DNA from: Euwallacea fornicatus
Lineage: Eukaryota > Arthropoda > Insecta > Coleoptera > Curculionidae
Assembly (NCBI RefSeq): GCF_040115645.1
Contig: NC_089555.1
Coordinates: 3,410,001-3,474,000, forward strand
DNA length: 64,000 nt
Direction of reading: 5' to 3'
Shown: piece after piece, positions 49,204 through 60,316 of the stretch
Layout of the letters: each line of letters opens with the position of its first letter
Numbering within the stretch: position 1 is the stretch's first letter
Program-made: the position numbers and the translations under genes
The notes under the pieces: model-generated
The model's input: only the letters and a program-made list of their open reading frames with translations
What the model was told of the DNA's origin: nothing
Databases searched by the model: none

Positions 49204-50425
49204 TGTAATAATATATGAGGTCAATCACGTTCAAAACCATTTTGTCTATCATCCTCTTTCAGATGTGTATCGGAGAACCAAACACTCCGTATTTTATTGC
49301 AATTTTGTAGGCGTTATTCACATCAATCAACTAGTTTTTTTATGGTAAATATAATATTTGGTTGTAACAGTAGCGTGCGCCTGGGCACTGTCTTGAATAT
49401 AAAGGAAAAAACGTACGACACTGGGTTTTGTTGAAAAAAAAATCATATTTGTTGTCTGTATTCATTTGTGAATAAAAAGATACTTAATCCTTTTTTGAGA
49501 AACATTTTATTTTAGTCAAAAAAATGAAATCGTCCTAATGTATGAACAGTTCTTTTTTTTTTAATAGAGTAAATTGAAACTGTGAATGACTAACAAATTG
49601 TTAAACATTATTGAATATCATAGCCATTACTCAAAATGCAATCCATCGAATTTAATGCATTTTTGACATCGACAAAGTGAACAAAAGTTAGCACTAGAGA
49701 AAAACGTGAATTTTATTTCAAGAAAAATCAGTGCCGTACGTTTTTCCTCTAAATATATTCAAGGTAGTTCCCGTGCGCATCCTACTGCTAAAATGTAATA
49801 TTATATTTTATTTTATAAAATTAGTTGTTTAATATGATTGTTTCCGGCAAAATTGCAATAAAATATATCAATCAGTGTATGAGAAATCAATAAATTTGTA
49901 GTTTTCAACGAAAACTTGAACTCAGTATTTCTATTACGAAACATTTTTGGGAAACAATCTCTCTAGCAAACTACGGTAGTTTTTTGTATAGAAATTGCGC
50001 CTAAAGTTTGATCCCCCAAAAGTTGGGACACTCTGTATAGTGCGGCTGTACCCAAAAAGCACAATTTTTGAACAAAATGGATTGTTGTTCGCTGCTACTG
50101 CCTGAAAACGTGCGGACTGTTACTACTAGGCTCCTTTTTAACTCCAAAACTTTTCTATCGGGAACCACTTTGCGAAAACATCCAGTAACTTACACTTCGT
50201 AAAGTTGGCTTAACTTCCCAGTATTGAATGCCATTAGAGTTTGATATATGGAAAAATTACGTGAAGTATCGTTTCAAGTCGACCCCAAATTTGATACCTT
50301 CGTATCCCTAATATGTCCTTTATTCTGGACGTCAAGAGCGATTACGTAAATTTCCTAATAAAACCCTCATTTCCCGTTAAAAACAAGAATTGCGGCATGT
50401 CTATATAACTGTTTATTCCACTAAG
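49204..50425. other. Non-coding stretch
   Basis: AT-rich with no recognised gene. Repeated short direct phrases such as GTACG-TTTTTCC near 49,410 and 49,735 may be decayed repeats. Confidence 0.4.
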
Positions 50426-50682
50426 AAAACGAGCTCGGCAACGTGCCGAATCCAAACTACATAACCGACCACATGTTTCCAACTATCAACTATGCTAATG
50501 AGAGGAAGTACCCTGTTCGGGTCCACAAAATGCGACATGATTCCAACGTGTACAACAGTTACGACGAGTGGTTTGTCACAAGAACTCAGAAAAACGCTGC
50601 TGGACCTAAACCGCTGCGTCGATCTCACAAGAACCACAAAAACATTTTGGATAAATTAGAAGAGACGTACTGGGCCACTTGA
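50426..50682 (+). CDS. Exon of an unidentified gene
   Basis: An 85-codon frame opening after an acceptor-like CCACTAAG and ending at TGA (50,680-50,682). Its composition looks coding rather than random: hydrophilic, with NPNYITDHMFPTINYANE near the start, then a basic region (PLRRSHKNHKNILDKLEETY) and a C-terminal WAT. No domain or membrane segment is recognised. It lies 170 bp upstream of another coding-like frame on the same strand, but I could not find a donor and acceptor pair that joins the two in phase. They may be successive exons with an unusual junction, or two genes. Confidence 0.55.
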
Positions 50683-50855
50683 AAACCTAAAAAGAGTGTT
50701 TTGCCCAAACCAAAATTGAAATTCATTTTAACAAATGTGGGGAACTGCTGGGGTTTTTCAGACACCAAGACCATATTCCAATAACCAAAAGGTTTGAACA
50801 ATAAGAGTACACGATTTCTCCTAAAATATTCTTTAATTGCTGATGTTTTTTAGTA

Positions 50856-51422
50856 ATGCACCAGCATGGATTTAACAAACTTGCCGTAGATGTAAACGAC
50901 AACGTTACCAAATACTTCAAAGTCAAGCGCTTCGAAACTAGTAGTTCAGATACAATACATCAGGAAAAATTTAGCAGGAACTCTTCGGAGAACTGTGAGG
51001 AAACTGGAAACAAAAAGTTGACGAGGCCTAGCAATCCCTGCAGAATGAGAGTTTACAAACAATATTCAGTTTTCCAGGAAACTCAGACCGAGATGCATGG
51101 CCCTGTTGTTTTGTAGGAAAGCAGGGATCAGATTTTAGAGGAGAAAACTGAAGTTGCATCTGCAAATGAACAAGATCTTCAGCAGCAAAAATCAAAGCCA
51201 AACCTAGGAAGAATAAAGGAAAACTTAAGGCCATTGAAAATGAACCTGGGCCTTATAGTAGATTGCAGCTATTTGGGCGATGTAAGGATTCCACGGAAAT
51301 TATCAAAAAGAAGTAAGAACAAGAGACGGCGAAAGAACACCTCGAGCAGCATAAATGCATTAGATTATATAGAAAATCGGCGACATACTCAGTATACATT
51401 AAAGGAGGCATCTACACATTGA
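50856..51422 (+). CDS. Basic protein gene; frame crossed by one TAG
   Basis: From ATG 50,856 (just after the acceptor TTTTTTAG) one frame runs to TGA 51,420-51,422 with a single TAG at 51,114-51,116. Removing 51,051-51,116 as a 66-nt intron (donor GTTTAC, weak; acceptor CCCTGTTGTTTTGTAG, good) keeps the frame and deletes the stop, giving 166 residues. Unspliced, the product is 86 residues. The C-terminal part contains KLSKRSKNKRRRK, a likely nuclear localisation signal, and KQ-rich polar stretches suggesting disorder. No family is recognised. Alternatives are stop-codon readthrough or a young pseudogene. The last 100 codons are otherwise open, which favours a real coding region. Confidence 0.55.
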
Positions 51423-53186
51423 AGTCTTGCTTGAAAAATGAGGGGTCTTTTAGATTGAGAGCGCCTGATAGTACTTTTTTTGTTACTTACAGTTCATTTT
51501 TAAATAAAAAGCTCCTCTAAGTAAATTAATTTTTTTTAATTGGAATTGACAACATAGTTGCGTATCATTCAATTCTTATGAAGCCATGTTTTTAAATTCC
51601 TTATTTTCTCGTATAAGATTCCCTCATTGCAAAGCGATTAAGAATAGATTTAAGAGCTTAACAGAATCTTCGACAGATGTAGAAGAAATTCTGTAATTCC
51701 AACTTTTGCGCACAATCAACGAGAGGAGTTCCGAAACGGTGATTACTCAACATCACGAAATATCTTTAAATTACATATTTTTCAAATTAAATCGAAGCAG
51801 TTTAACACCGGGAAAAACCAATTAACAGTTGAAAATTCGTCTCGTGTGTGTCACTTTCGTTTCTGACCAATGAGAACATTTAGCTAATTCTAACATAGTT
51901 CTGCAGAAAAAGATTTCTTATGTCTGCAGACAGCGCGACAGTCTATTTAATTGCTTTCTTCCTCTGAGTTCACGTGCAAGACAAAGGTAGAAAAATGGTA
52001 AGATGTGAATTTAATTTTCTTTAGATTGAAAACTGTCGCGTCTTCATAGCAGAATTCCACTTGAATTGGAAATTAATTGCGATTCTAAAATCGCGTTTAA
52101 AAGGAATTTTAATAAACCAGAACAAAAAAGCAGATTATAAAATATCTTTAATGAATCAAATAGTGAATGTAAAACTAAAGTTATTAAAATTATTATAATT
52201 TTTGCAACATACGGTAATATGTGCGATATCTTTAGGCATATAGAAATTTCCATTTTATAAGCTTCCCAAAAAGTATTATGGACTATGTTAAGATAAGTAT
52301 TATTTAGTCTAAAACAAAGCACAGTTTTGAAGTAGGTGTAGGTATCACACAAAAAAAAAACAAACATATACAGAGCCGTTACCAGTAGTTGCATCTTGCA
52401 TCACTGATTTCTATATGACTACTTGCTTTTATCACAAAAATTAATTTTATAAAGCGCACATCACGTGCCAAAAATACTTAACAAATATATCACTGAATCC
52501 TAAGCTATGTAATAGAGGACTTATTCCCCTCTGGTGGTGAAACGATGTTGAGAAACGAGGGGTGAACTCTTAGTTTGAACTAAAGGTAGTAAAGTTATAG
52601 AATTTTAAAAACGTAATTAAATTTCCGTATGTACAAAAGTTTAAACTGTTTGTAGAGAGGATTGGTTTTAACAATAGATTGTTCTTATAAGAAAATACCT
52701 TTCAACAATATTTTTTTGGAACACAACGATATCATTTTGATTATAGTAAACAGCTGAAGTTTGTTCTGCCTTATTGAGGTTGTGTTCCAGTATAAGTAAC
52801 CCTCTACTTACAGTACCTTTATCCACATTTCTACATGCCAACTAGGATCTGATTTTCATGCCTTACATTTAAAATTTTGTGTAAGGCCCGATCAATCGGC
52901 ATCTGTACGTAGTATCACATACAGAACATTAAATTGTACCCTTAAAATTAACTTCGATCGAGATCATTTCAACGTTATCATCCCTTGAGTCACTAAACGC
53001 TAAAAGATTATACAAAAATCTTACATCGAACATTAATCCAGTTACCATCTGCAAGACTACAGCGAAACTGTAGTTATGAAGAAGTTAACGCCTGTCTAAT
53101 AAGAACGCCTCGTTGATAAAATAGGGCCAGTACCAAACCAATAGAAAAACCAGTCTTATTATGTAAAAAAAACTCACATCAGCCGC
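51423..53186. other. AT-rich stretch with one candidate first exon
   Basis: No supported whole gene. At 51,952-52,003 on the plus strand a pyrimidine-rich start-like CTTTCTTCCTCTG is followed by an E-box (CACGTG) and an ATG at 51,995-51,997 directly abutting a donor GTAAGATG. This arrangement is seen in ribosomal protein genes, but no second exon was found. The minus-strand frame at 52,044-52,394 is a hydrophobic low-complexity product of AT-rich DNA. Confidence 0.35.
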
Positions 53187-53202
53187 CATATTTTATCAAG
53201 GG
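53178..53202 (-). CDS. Possible first coding exon (MAAD)
   Basis: On the minus strand a strong acceptor (TTGTGATTGTTTTAG) is followed by 25 nt that contain ATGGCGGCTGAT and then a GTGAGT donor, phase 0. ATATGGCGGC resembles the YY1-type start context found over many initiation codons. The next exon was not found, so the gene is unknown. Confidence 0.3.
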
Positions 53203-54616
53203 CTAAAACAATCACAATTTTGAGACTTTATGTCCAATATTTACACACTTTTTTTTTACAAAATTATGAGGTCCATAAGGCGCTAGATTTACATACCTAC
53301 GAAAGGGAAATAGAATTTTCACATCCAGTATTACACTGGGTGTGTACATTTCTATATCACTAGTAAGTTTCCTGCCATTCATGGTTTTAAGTGGAGCAAA
53401 TCAGCGCTCTTTCGTTACAATTTATAAACCAAATATTTATTATTTCTTTGCCTTTTTTAATTTAAAACATTCCCTGGTCATTTATAGATCTAACAGCTAC
53501 ATGAATCAGTTCTACAACACAAACTGTGTTACGTTACTTCTTTACAATCGGTCTCCAGAGGAATTAAAGTACCCTCACTAAAGAAACTTTTAGAGAAATT
53601 TAGTTTGTATTAATATTTTTAAGCAGGTTTTTTTGAGTTTTTGTACTTATATTCATTTGCAGCGGGGCCATGGCCTCGGTTTATTGAAATTGAAAGTTAA
53701 TGTTGTTTAGTCAATAAGCACATTTCTATTGCCAGCAAAAAATTTCTAATGAAAATGTACCCACTGAGTGCCATTGCTCGTTACATACAACTATGAGGTT
53801 AATTAAAAGCTTCTAGAAAAATACTACGCACACATCATTTTTTCAAGTTTTTAAGACAAATTTAGTCTATATCACAAAACAAAGAATTCGTTTGTATTTC
53901 GCCCGTCAATGATGAGGGTGAAGAAATACCGATTCAACCCTTGGGGCCGGAAAAGTGCACTTAATTTGAAGATTTCTAATAGAGGTGTGTAAGTCGTTTT
54001 CGCCAAAATAACAAGAATATATCTTGCCACTATGGTGAATCATTATGATGAATAGTTTTATTAAAAAATTGTATTTATGGTTTGAAATGTCTAACTGTGC
54101 CACTAAAAAAATTTTGAGGTCATAAAGAACGTAGTTTAGTTATGTTCCTCCCAAGAATTTTGAAAACTCGAAGGTTATTTTGCATCTCGGATAATAATTT
54201 TGCATTTCTTACTTTAGAATAATTTTTTGTATACGAATATTCATTACAAGTCAAGGGACCAACAACCGTCAAATCTTGAATCGATTTACAGGCGAAATAT
54301 CACACAAAAAATTTTGAAAGACAACATACAAGGTATATAAAACATCCCAGCCACTCTCGCACTATTTTATATAATACATTGCCTATCTGCTGTCGCCAAC
54401 GGCCGATTCTTCTGCGTGTTCTTCGTCCATAACTTCCTGGTGTTCGCTGGTGATGGTGCAGGTTGGGCCGCTGCAAGAAACTGCCCCACTCGGTTCGTTT
54501 TCTTGCTGAGGAATTGAGCGTTCGACTTCGGAAGGCCATTGAGATGGAAGGCTGAGAGGCCGGGGGGTTAGTCCGGAGTCCGGGGGCTGTGCTGGCTCGA
54601 GCCCCTCGAGCCCGTT
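53203..54616. other. Non-coding stretch
   Basis: AT-rich. It includes the presumed 3' untranslated region of the minus-strand gene that ends at 54,617. No other feature recognised. Confidence 0.4.
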
Positions 54617-55802
54617 TCACCAACAGAAGACTGAAAGTTCGCCCGTGTGCTCGTCAGACGGTCTCCAAGCTGTCGCCGACCGAGCTTTCAACTAAAATAA
54701 TGAAGAGTTTTTGATGTTGAGGATTTACATTGAAAGTAGTTTAATGGCAGACACGTAATTAAGACTCAAAGTCGAATTAAATATTCCCGCTCTTCTGTGT
54801 GCTGTTCCAAGAAAAAAAACCAAAAGAAGTCGTCCCGTCGTCGCGCAGTTTTTAATCCGGGCGCGGTTGTTTTGTATCTTTTTTGTCATTATCCGGTGAA
54901 AAGTGCTGAAAAACGCGTTCTGCCTACTTCAAATATTTTTCGAGCACTCGAAATCGCGATATGACTTCGTGCTGAAATGACCCGCTTCCAGGATCCGGGG
55001 AACTTTGCTTTTATCTTTTTTTTGGCCGTATTGTTTGTTGCCTGGGTGCGGACTCTTTCGGGATTACAAGAAACGTTTTGTCGCTTATATAGTCCCTTTA
55101 CCTGCTGCATTTTTTCAAAATCCAAATACGGCCTCTGCAAATGCGAATGCCTCACGTGCCTGGACCTTTTCCTAGGGGAAACTTCGTAATGCACTAATTT
55201 CGATGGAGGACTGGCTTTTTTCAACACAGTCCTCCTTCCTGGTTTCACAGCCTCAAGGGGTGGGGAGGTTCGAAATCTCACTGGGGTTGCTCTACTTGCT
55301 AACAGATTATGGACCTGCAATATTTCCATAACAACACTACGTTCACTTTAGCATATGCGGAACCTCATGCCTCATCATCAGAAGATCCGGAATGTTCTAT
55401 CACGTGACCACCTTCCCCATAACTCTTCAAATATGGCGAACAGGAAGATGGAGGACTAAGATTGCTATAGTGCGACATATTCTCCTCGTTCTCAGGTCGA
55501 TACCTAGGATAAATAGGTATACATTTAATTAACTAGTGTTACTACTAACTGGTGGTAGCTTACTTGTAATTATCTCCGACCTGAGACCACTTTCGTTTTT
55601 CCGCCAAGCCCACAGATGCTGCTCTGAGAGGCCTAGAAGTTGTTTTTTCGCATTTGGGGTTGCAATTGATCCCCTCGAGCTCTTCTTCGGATGAATGCGG
55701 ATCGTGGGGATCAGGAGCTGGACTTTCCATAGAACAGCCGGTGTCTGCGGGGGAGACGCTGCACATCCTGTCGGTCACGACTGCAAAAGGAGCACTCATC
55801 AT
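54617..55802 (-). CDS. Unidentified four-exon gene with two possible ends
   Basis: Exons in order of transcription: A 55,802-55,564 (ATG, with an in-frame stop upstream); B from 55,503; C 55,314-55,102; D 54,691-54,617. Donors and acceptors around A/B (GTAAGC; TTATCCTAG) and C/D (CAGCAG then GTAAAG; ATTATTTTAG) are good and phases match. If B is read through it stops at 55,365-55,367, giving 125 residues ending HSGSSDDEA. If an 89-nt intron (donor GTGATA at 55,403; acceptor TATTGCAG at 55,315) is removed, all four exons join into 208 residues ending ELSVFCW. The product has an acidic N-terminal half (SSEEELEG), basic KRKWSQ and SPRKRSRH patches and the motif QRPYLDFEKMQQ, which faintly recalls FAM53 proteins. 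Probably nuclear and largely disordered. The family is not established. Confidence 0.65.
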
Positions 55803-57161
55803 GTCGTGACAGGAATTTACACAATGGTGAGGTGTGTCAATGGTATGTACGTGATCGATATAAATTGAGCGAAAATTTCGTTTGAATAATGCAAATTAAA
55901 ACGTCGTAATAAGGCAATTGCGTGGCAATAAAACTAGAGTTAACCGTCTTGTGCTACAATAATTAACATCTTTGGATTGATGAATAGTTAAAAACGTGTA
56001 CGTGATATTTACTACGACAAAAGTAGTTCTGTGTAGGTGGTACGAGTTCTGCCGGCTGAACACGTAAATCAAATTTCATTGTTTTTGCCGGTCGTACCCA
56101 CGTCGCTATTTCGCTGTTTACCGTGCTGATTTAAGTTCATGGACACATCAGAACGGTTCTCTTCGGTTTCAAGTTCACCTTTCATCAGTAAGTCGTACGA
56201 TGAGTTTTAAAAATAAACATTACACCAGCTGGTTTCATAACACGATTAGCATCGATTCAATTAGGTATCTATTCCCGGAATAGTTTAGAGTTCTCCCTGA
56301 AAACGCTCTACACTGCGAAATCTTGTCTCTCAGCCAATTTTACCTACTCCCAGATACATCGTAGTAAATTCCTGGCAGTTATTTAGATGTGACACCGAAA
56401 CTGGAAAGTCTGAAGCGAGGAAATTTTACCCCTTCATTAGATGGAATACGATTACATTCAAATTATCGCTGATGGAAATCCTCACAGAGTTTTCCAGGAA
56501 CTGCGGTTTTCTAATATGCTTTCCCGAAATGGCTTTTAAACCCCGTTGATAACACGGGCAGGCACATTTCCTCCTTCGTTTAAGAAGTTCAGGAAGCGAA
56601 AAAATTACCTGCCAAATAATTTCATGACTGACTAAATCCGTTAAAACGTTCAAATTTACTCTGCCAACTCAATCACCTACACGCGCGAATTGTTGTTTGT
56701 TATCAAATTTGGCATAAGACCATTTTTAAACGAGAGAGAATGTTTGTCTAAGGTTCATTCACCTCCACATTCTGCTCCACTTATATTATTAATTCGTGTT
56801 TGACATTACTCAAGTACTATGGGCGGAAGGCCTAATGCCAAAAAACTATTTTTAAAGGTTTATTTTCAATCCGAACACCTGTATCATGATAAACGGACTG
56901 TTAAATGGTTTTTAAGGATTTCGGTGATATCTAGAGCGTAAACAGAAATGCCTGAAAAGGTTAGGAAGTTGAAATTTCGTGATTTCTCCTCGAGCAAGTA
57001 CCCCGACCATCAAAACAGGAATCACTTTGAGCCATTCCTTAGATCAATTGCTCCGCGCGTTCCCGTGAAAGTCCGTCGTCCATAGTGAAGGACGTGAACC
57101 TTCAATTCGCTAATAAAAAGAGAAGCTTGTAGGACGCAGCAGGCAAACGGGTCTTTTTGGT
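55803..57161. other. Upstream region of the minus-strand gene
   Basis: It contains the 5' untranslated region and presumably the promoter of the gene starting at 55,802. No core promoter motif stands out. A minus-strand frame at 56,426-56,653 includes a donor-like GGCAG-GTAATT but is otherwise unsupported. Confidence 0.4.
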
Positions 57162-57690
57162 GATACACGGCATTCCGGAAAAGTTGTGTCGATCTTAAGG
57201 CGGATATTGCAGTGAACAGTTTGCGTAGAAAGCCCTAGTCAGCAATAAGGCGTTTTGGCTCCAGTGTTATTTTCGTTCCATGGACTTCCACGTTCAAATT
57301 AAGTGAATACAACAAAAATGAATACTACTTTGTCTTCCGACTTTCTAACCTATTGGACAATGTATAAGTTCCTATGGGTGTATGGGATAGAATGTGGTTC
57401 CAACATCACGGTGCACCTGTGCCTATATTCTGCAGGACCATCTGAACCAACATTTTTCGGCGCTAAGAATCGGAAGCGGCGGACCTATCAAGTGGCCAAA
57501 ACGAAGTCTTGATTTAAACCCCTTGGATTTTTCAACCTCTAGAGTTACATTAAGTCGTTGGTGTATAAAATTCTTGTACCTATCCAAGAGGTATTATTAG
57601 ATAGTCCCCCTTTTCTTGTAGGAAGGTCTGCACATCTTACGACGGTTATGCGATTGAATGATTTAAAGACCAAATTTATGTGACCTTGTT
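57162..57690 (+). mobile_element. D,D41D-type transposon remnant
   Basis: A possible left end at 57,162 (TACACGGCATTCCGG) is followed by plus-strand transposase debris: WFQHHGAPV near 57,390, IKWPKRSLDLNPLDF near 57,490-57,530, and KSLVYKI-VPIQE near 57,555. Frameshifts and stops separate them. No matching right end was found. Confidence 0.75.
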
Positions 57691-60316
57691 GAAGGTTGTC
57701 CTTTTGAAGGAGCTTACATTACGTTTCTGAACGAAAATGATAGTGAAGCCAAAATGGTTCGTTTTTGATTAGGGGTTTCTATGCAAAAATTGTTTATCCT
57801 AATGTCTCCTATAACCTCTTTAAGTTTGGTACGACCTTTTTGAAACGGCTTGTATTGGTTATAAGCTCGCCCCTGGGTCTTGCAAGAAGAACGAGAACCA
57901 TCTTATATTGTCGGGTGGTGAAACGCATTGAGAATGAAATATACGCAGAACTTCTATTTCCGAATCCAGTTAACCTTGTTTTAAATATTCACCCCAGAAC
58001 CGTGGAAACAATAAACTTTTCCTCTCTATGAGGACACCGGTACGAATAAAACAAAAGGCCAGATGCATGCAAAATTCGGACGTGACCGAAAACATGAACA
58101 AAACCGTTTTGAGTGGCGAGTTTATTTTCTTTAGTAATCAAAACCGATCTCTTGTGCAAGACCGATAAAATTTTGGCATTAACATTCGTTTATGTTATTG
58201 CTACATTCACAAGCCAGCAGATATTTTCACACATATTGTTTGTTTTGCAGATAAAAGTATTAATTTTAGAGTGTATACGAGATAAAATGCGTGTGTGTCA
58301 ACAAATACCAAACGGAGCAGTTTTTAGACCAAAACGATCCGCCTGGATGTAACCAAGCGACACATAAAAAGCCTCCTCTTGTGCTACAAGACGTGCCCTC
58401 ACGGCGTTTAAATCATCAATCACCTCTGGTCTCTTTTGACACACTTCCTCCCCTTTTTCCAGAAGTTCATATTTACGGTGAACTCCATTTAATTTCTTGA
58501 TTAACAAAGGGATTTTTTCAATAATAAACCGCTTATTTTGCAGTATTTTATTGTTTCGTTGTAGCATTCTAAGGCAACGTTAATAATTGTGACTGATAAG
58601 AGCTGTTGTTGACCCTGCATCGGCTGGGGGTATTTATTGTTCGTGACAGCATGTCTGGATTATGTGAAAAATACATATTTACGATGATGCCGTAACAGAG
58701 AGTAGAAAGAAACTGGTTTCCATTCACTAGCAGAAATAACCGGAACAGATCAAATAAAAGCCACTGTAGGGCTTAACGCGACTTCTTTCATCTTTGTAGT
58801 ATGTAGGTACCAGGAGAGAATACATACTTCAAAAGCACAATAGCGGCGATTTTCTATATGTGGATGCTCTTGTGGGGCCCTTGAAACCGTAAATAAAATT
58901 CTTGGAAGGAGCTTAATAAGTCCAGCTAGTAGTTGACTGAACAACATGCGTAAAGGTGGTTTAAAAATAATTTTCTAAATGCATTTTAAGGCCACTGTGA
59001 CAGTCTCAGTTTGGTCGGAAACTTTATTTAACCGGACGAAATTCTAGGGCTAAACCGATTAACCACGGGTCACTAGCTAGGACAAATTATGTAAATCAGT
59101 TAAGAGTGAGTCGCGCCGGCAAAATTTAATTCGGTATTTTATACGATTAGGTAACACAATGTTGAACACAAACAATGGCTGTTCACGTACAAATAAACGT
59201 GCAAATTGCATACACATTTTAATGTTTTTTCTCTTTATCTATAGCTGAAGCTAGACAGATTTCTTTTGCATACACACCCGACAAGTTAAAGGTGCTGGCT
59301 GGTGACAATTCTCTTACTACGTATATCCCATTTAAATAAATTAACGTTAATCATCAGCCCGGTGGAAGATACGCTTTATTAGGCGAGTTTACACCCGGCT
59401 GGTGTTTTTGGTAGGAAAAAATCGACTTCGAATTAATTAAAATTAATGGCCGTCGACTGTGCAATAATAGATTTTCGGCTCGGTTAGACCCGGAGTTGGT
59501 TAACCAGGGGAAAGCCGGTTAAAATTGGATTTTATTAAATGGTGGAGTCCCAGAGGCCAGGTTAGTTCAGTCTGAATTTTTGCTATAATGATTAGTCAAG
59601 TCTCCCCTAGTTGCTACTAAATTTGAGGAGATACCGCTAATCTGATTTTTTCGCCTGTTCAATTTGCACTGCGATTGCACCATGCGATTTTGTAAGGCAG
59701 GATTATGTATAAAATCGCCGTGTACATTGCAAAAACGAATCTTCGGTTTTTAAACTAAATCGTCAGAACATCGAGTGGTGGCAATAAATTAGGCAAACAT
59801 GCGCCATGTGTGGTAAAAAGGCTTGCAAGGTCAAGTTTTGGCAAGTACAATGCCAGATGTTCGTAAAAGCTGCATTTACATGCTTTAATATTTTATTCCT
59901 ATTCATACCCTATTTGATTCACTAATGCGCGTAAAAACTAAGCTGCAATGTACGTGTATCGGAGATTTGGTAGTTGATAAGTTTGTAGTATTCTGGTATT
60001 AGAATTAGTAATAAGATAGCGGTAAGCAAATGATAGAGCCATCTTGGGATGAAGCATTGACGAACGAGGTTACTATCACCGCTACTAAATGGCCAAGTGT
60101 CGGGGAATCTCCTTGGGGATTGGGGTACCTCTCCAGAACTGAAAAGGAAATGGATGAGAAGAAAATGGACAGTTGAGATATAGGAGGGCATAAGCCCGGC
60201 CGAGTAGTGGTAAATTCGTTAGTTTGCCTTTTTGTATTTTGTTAATAAAATAACATGTCTTGCCTACGGAGAATGTTCCCAATATTATTTTGATACATAT
60301 ATTGTATATATAGATA
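57691..60316. other. Mostly non-coding stretch
   Basis: Apart from the minus-strand frame at 58,298-58,567, nothing is recognised. The 59,380-59,540 interval has GC-rich blocks with TTAATTAA/TAATTA-type homeodomain-like motifs and may be a conserved regulatory island, judged by composition only. Confidence 0.4.
58298..58567 (-). CDS. Possible coding exon, coiled-coil-like
   Basis: An 89-codon open frame starts with ATG at 58,567, immediately after an acceptor-like TTGCCTTAG. Codon use looks coding. The product is rich in K, E, L and R with heptad-like leucines through the first 65 residues (LLIKKLNGVHRKYELLEK and VIDDLNAVRARLVAQEE), suggesting a helical or coiled-coil protein. The C-terminus (YIQADRFGLKTAPFGIC) is different in character. 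No family is recognised, and it could also be an old retroposed or chance frame. Confidence 0.35.
   Translation of the reverse strand: MLQRNNKILQNKRFIIEKIPLLIKKLNGVHRKYELLEKGEEVCQKRPEVIDDLNAVRARLVAQEEAFYVSLGYIQADRFGLKTAPFGIC

Noticed and set aside
52044..52394. 116-codon minus-strand frame of hydrophobic residues
   Set aside because: Low-complexity product of AT-rich DNA, with no splice context, signal motif or recognisable topology.
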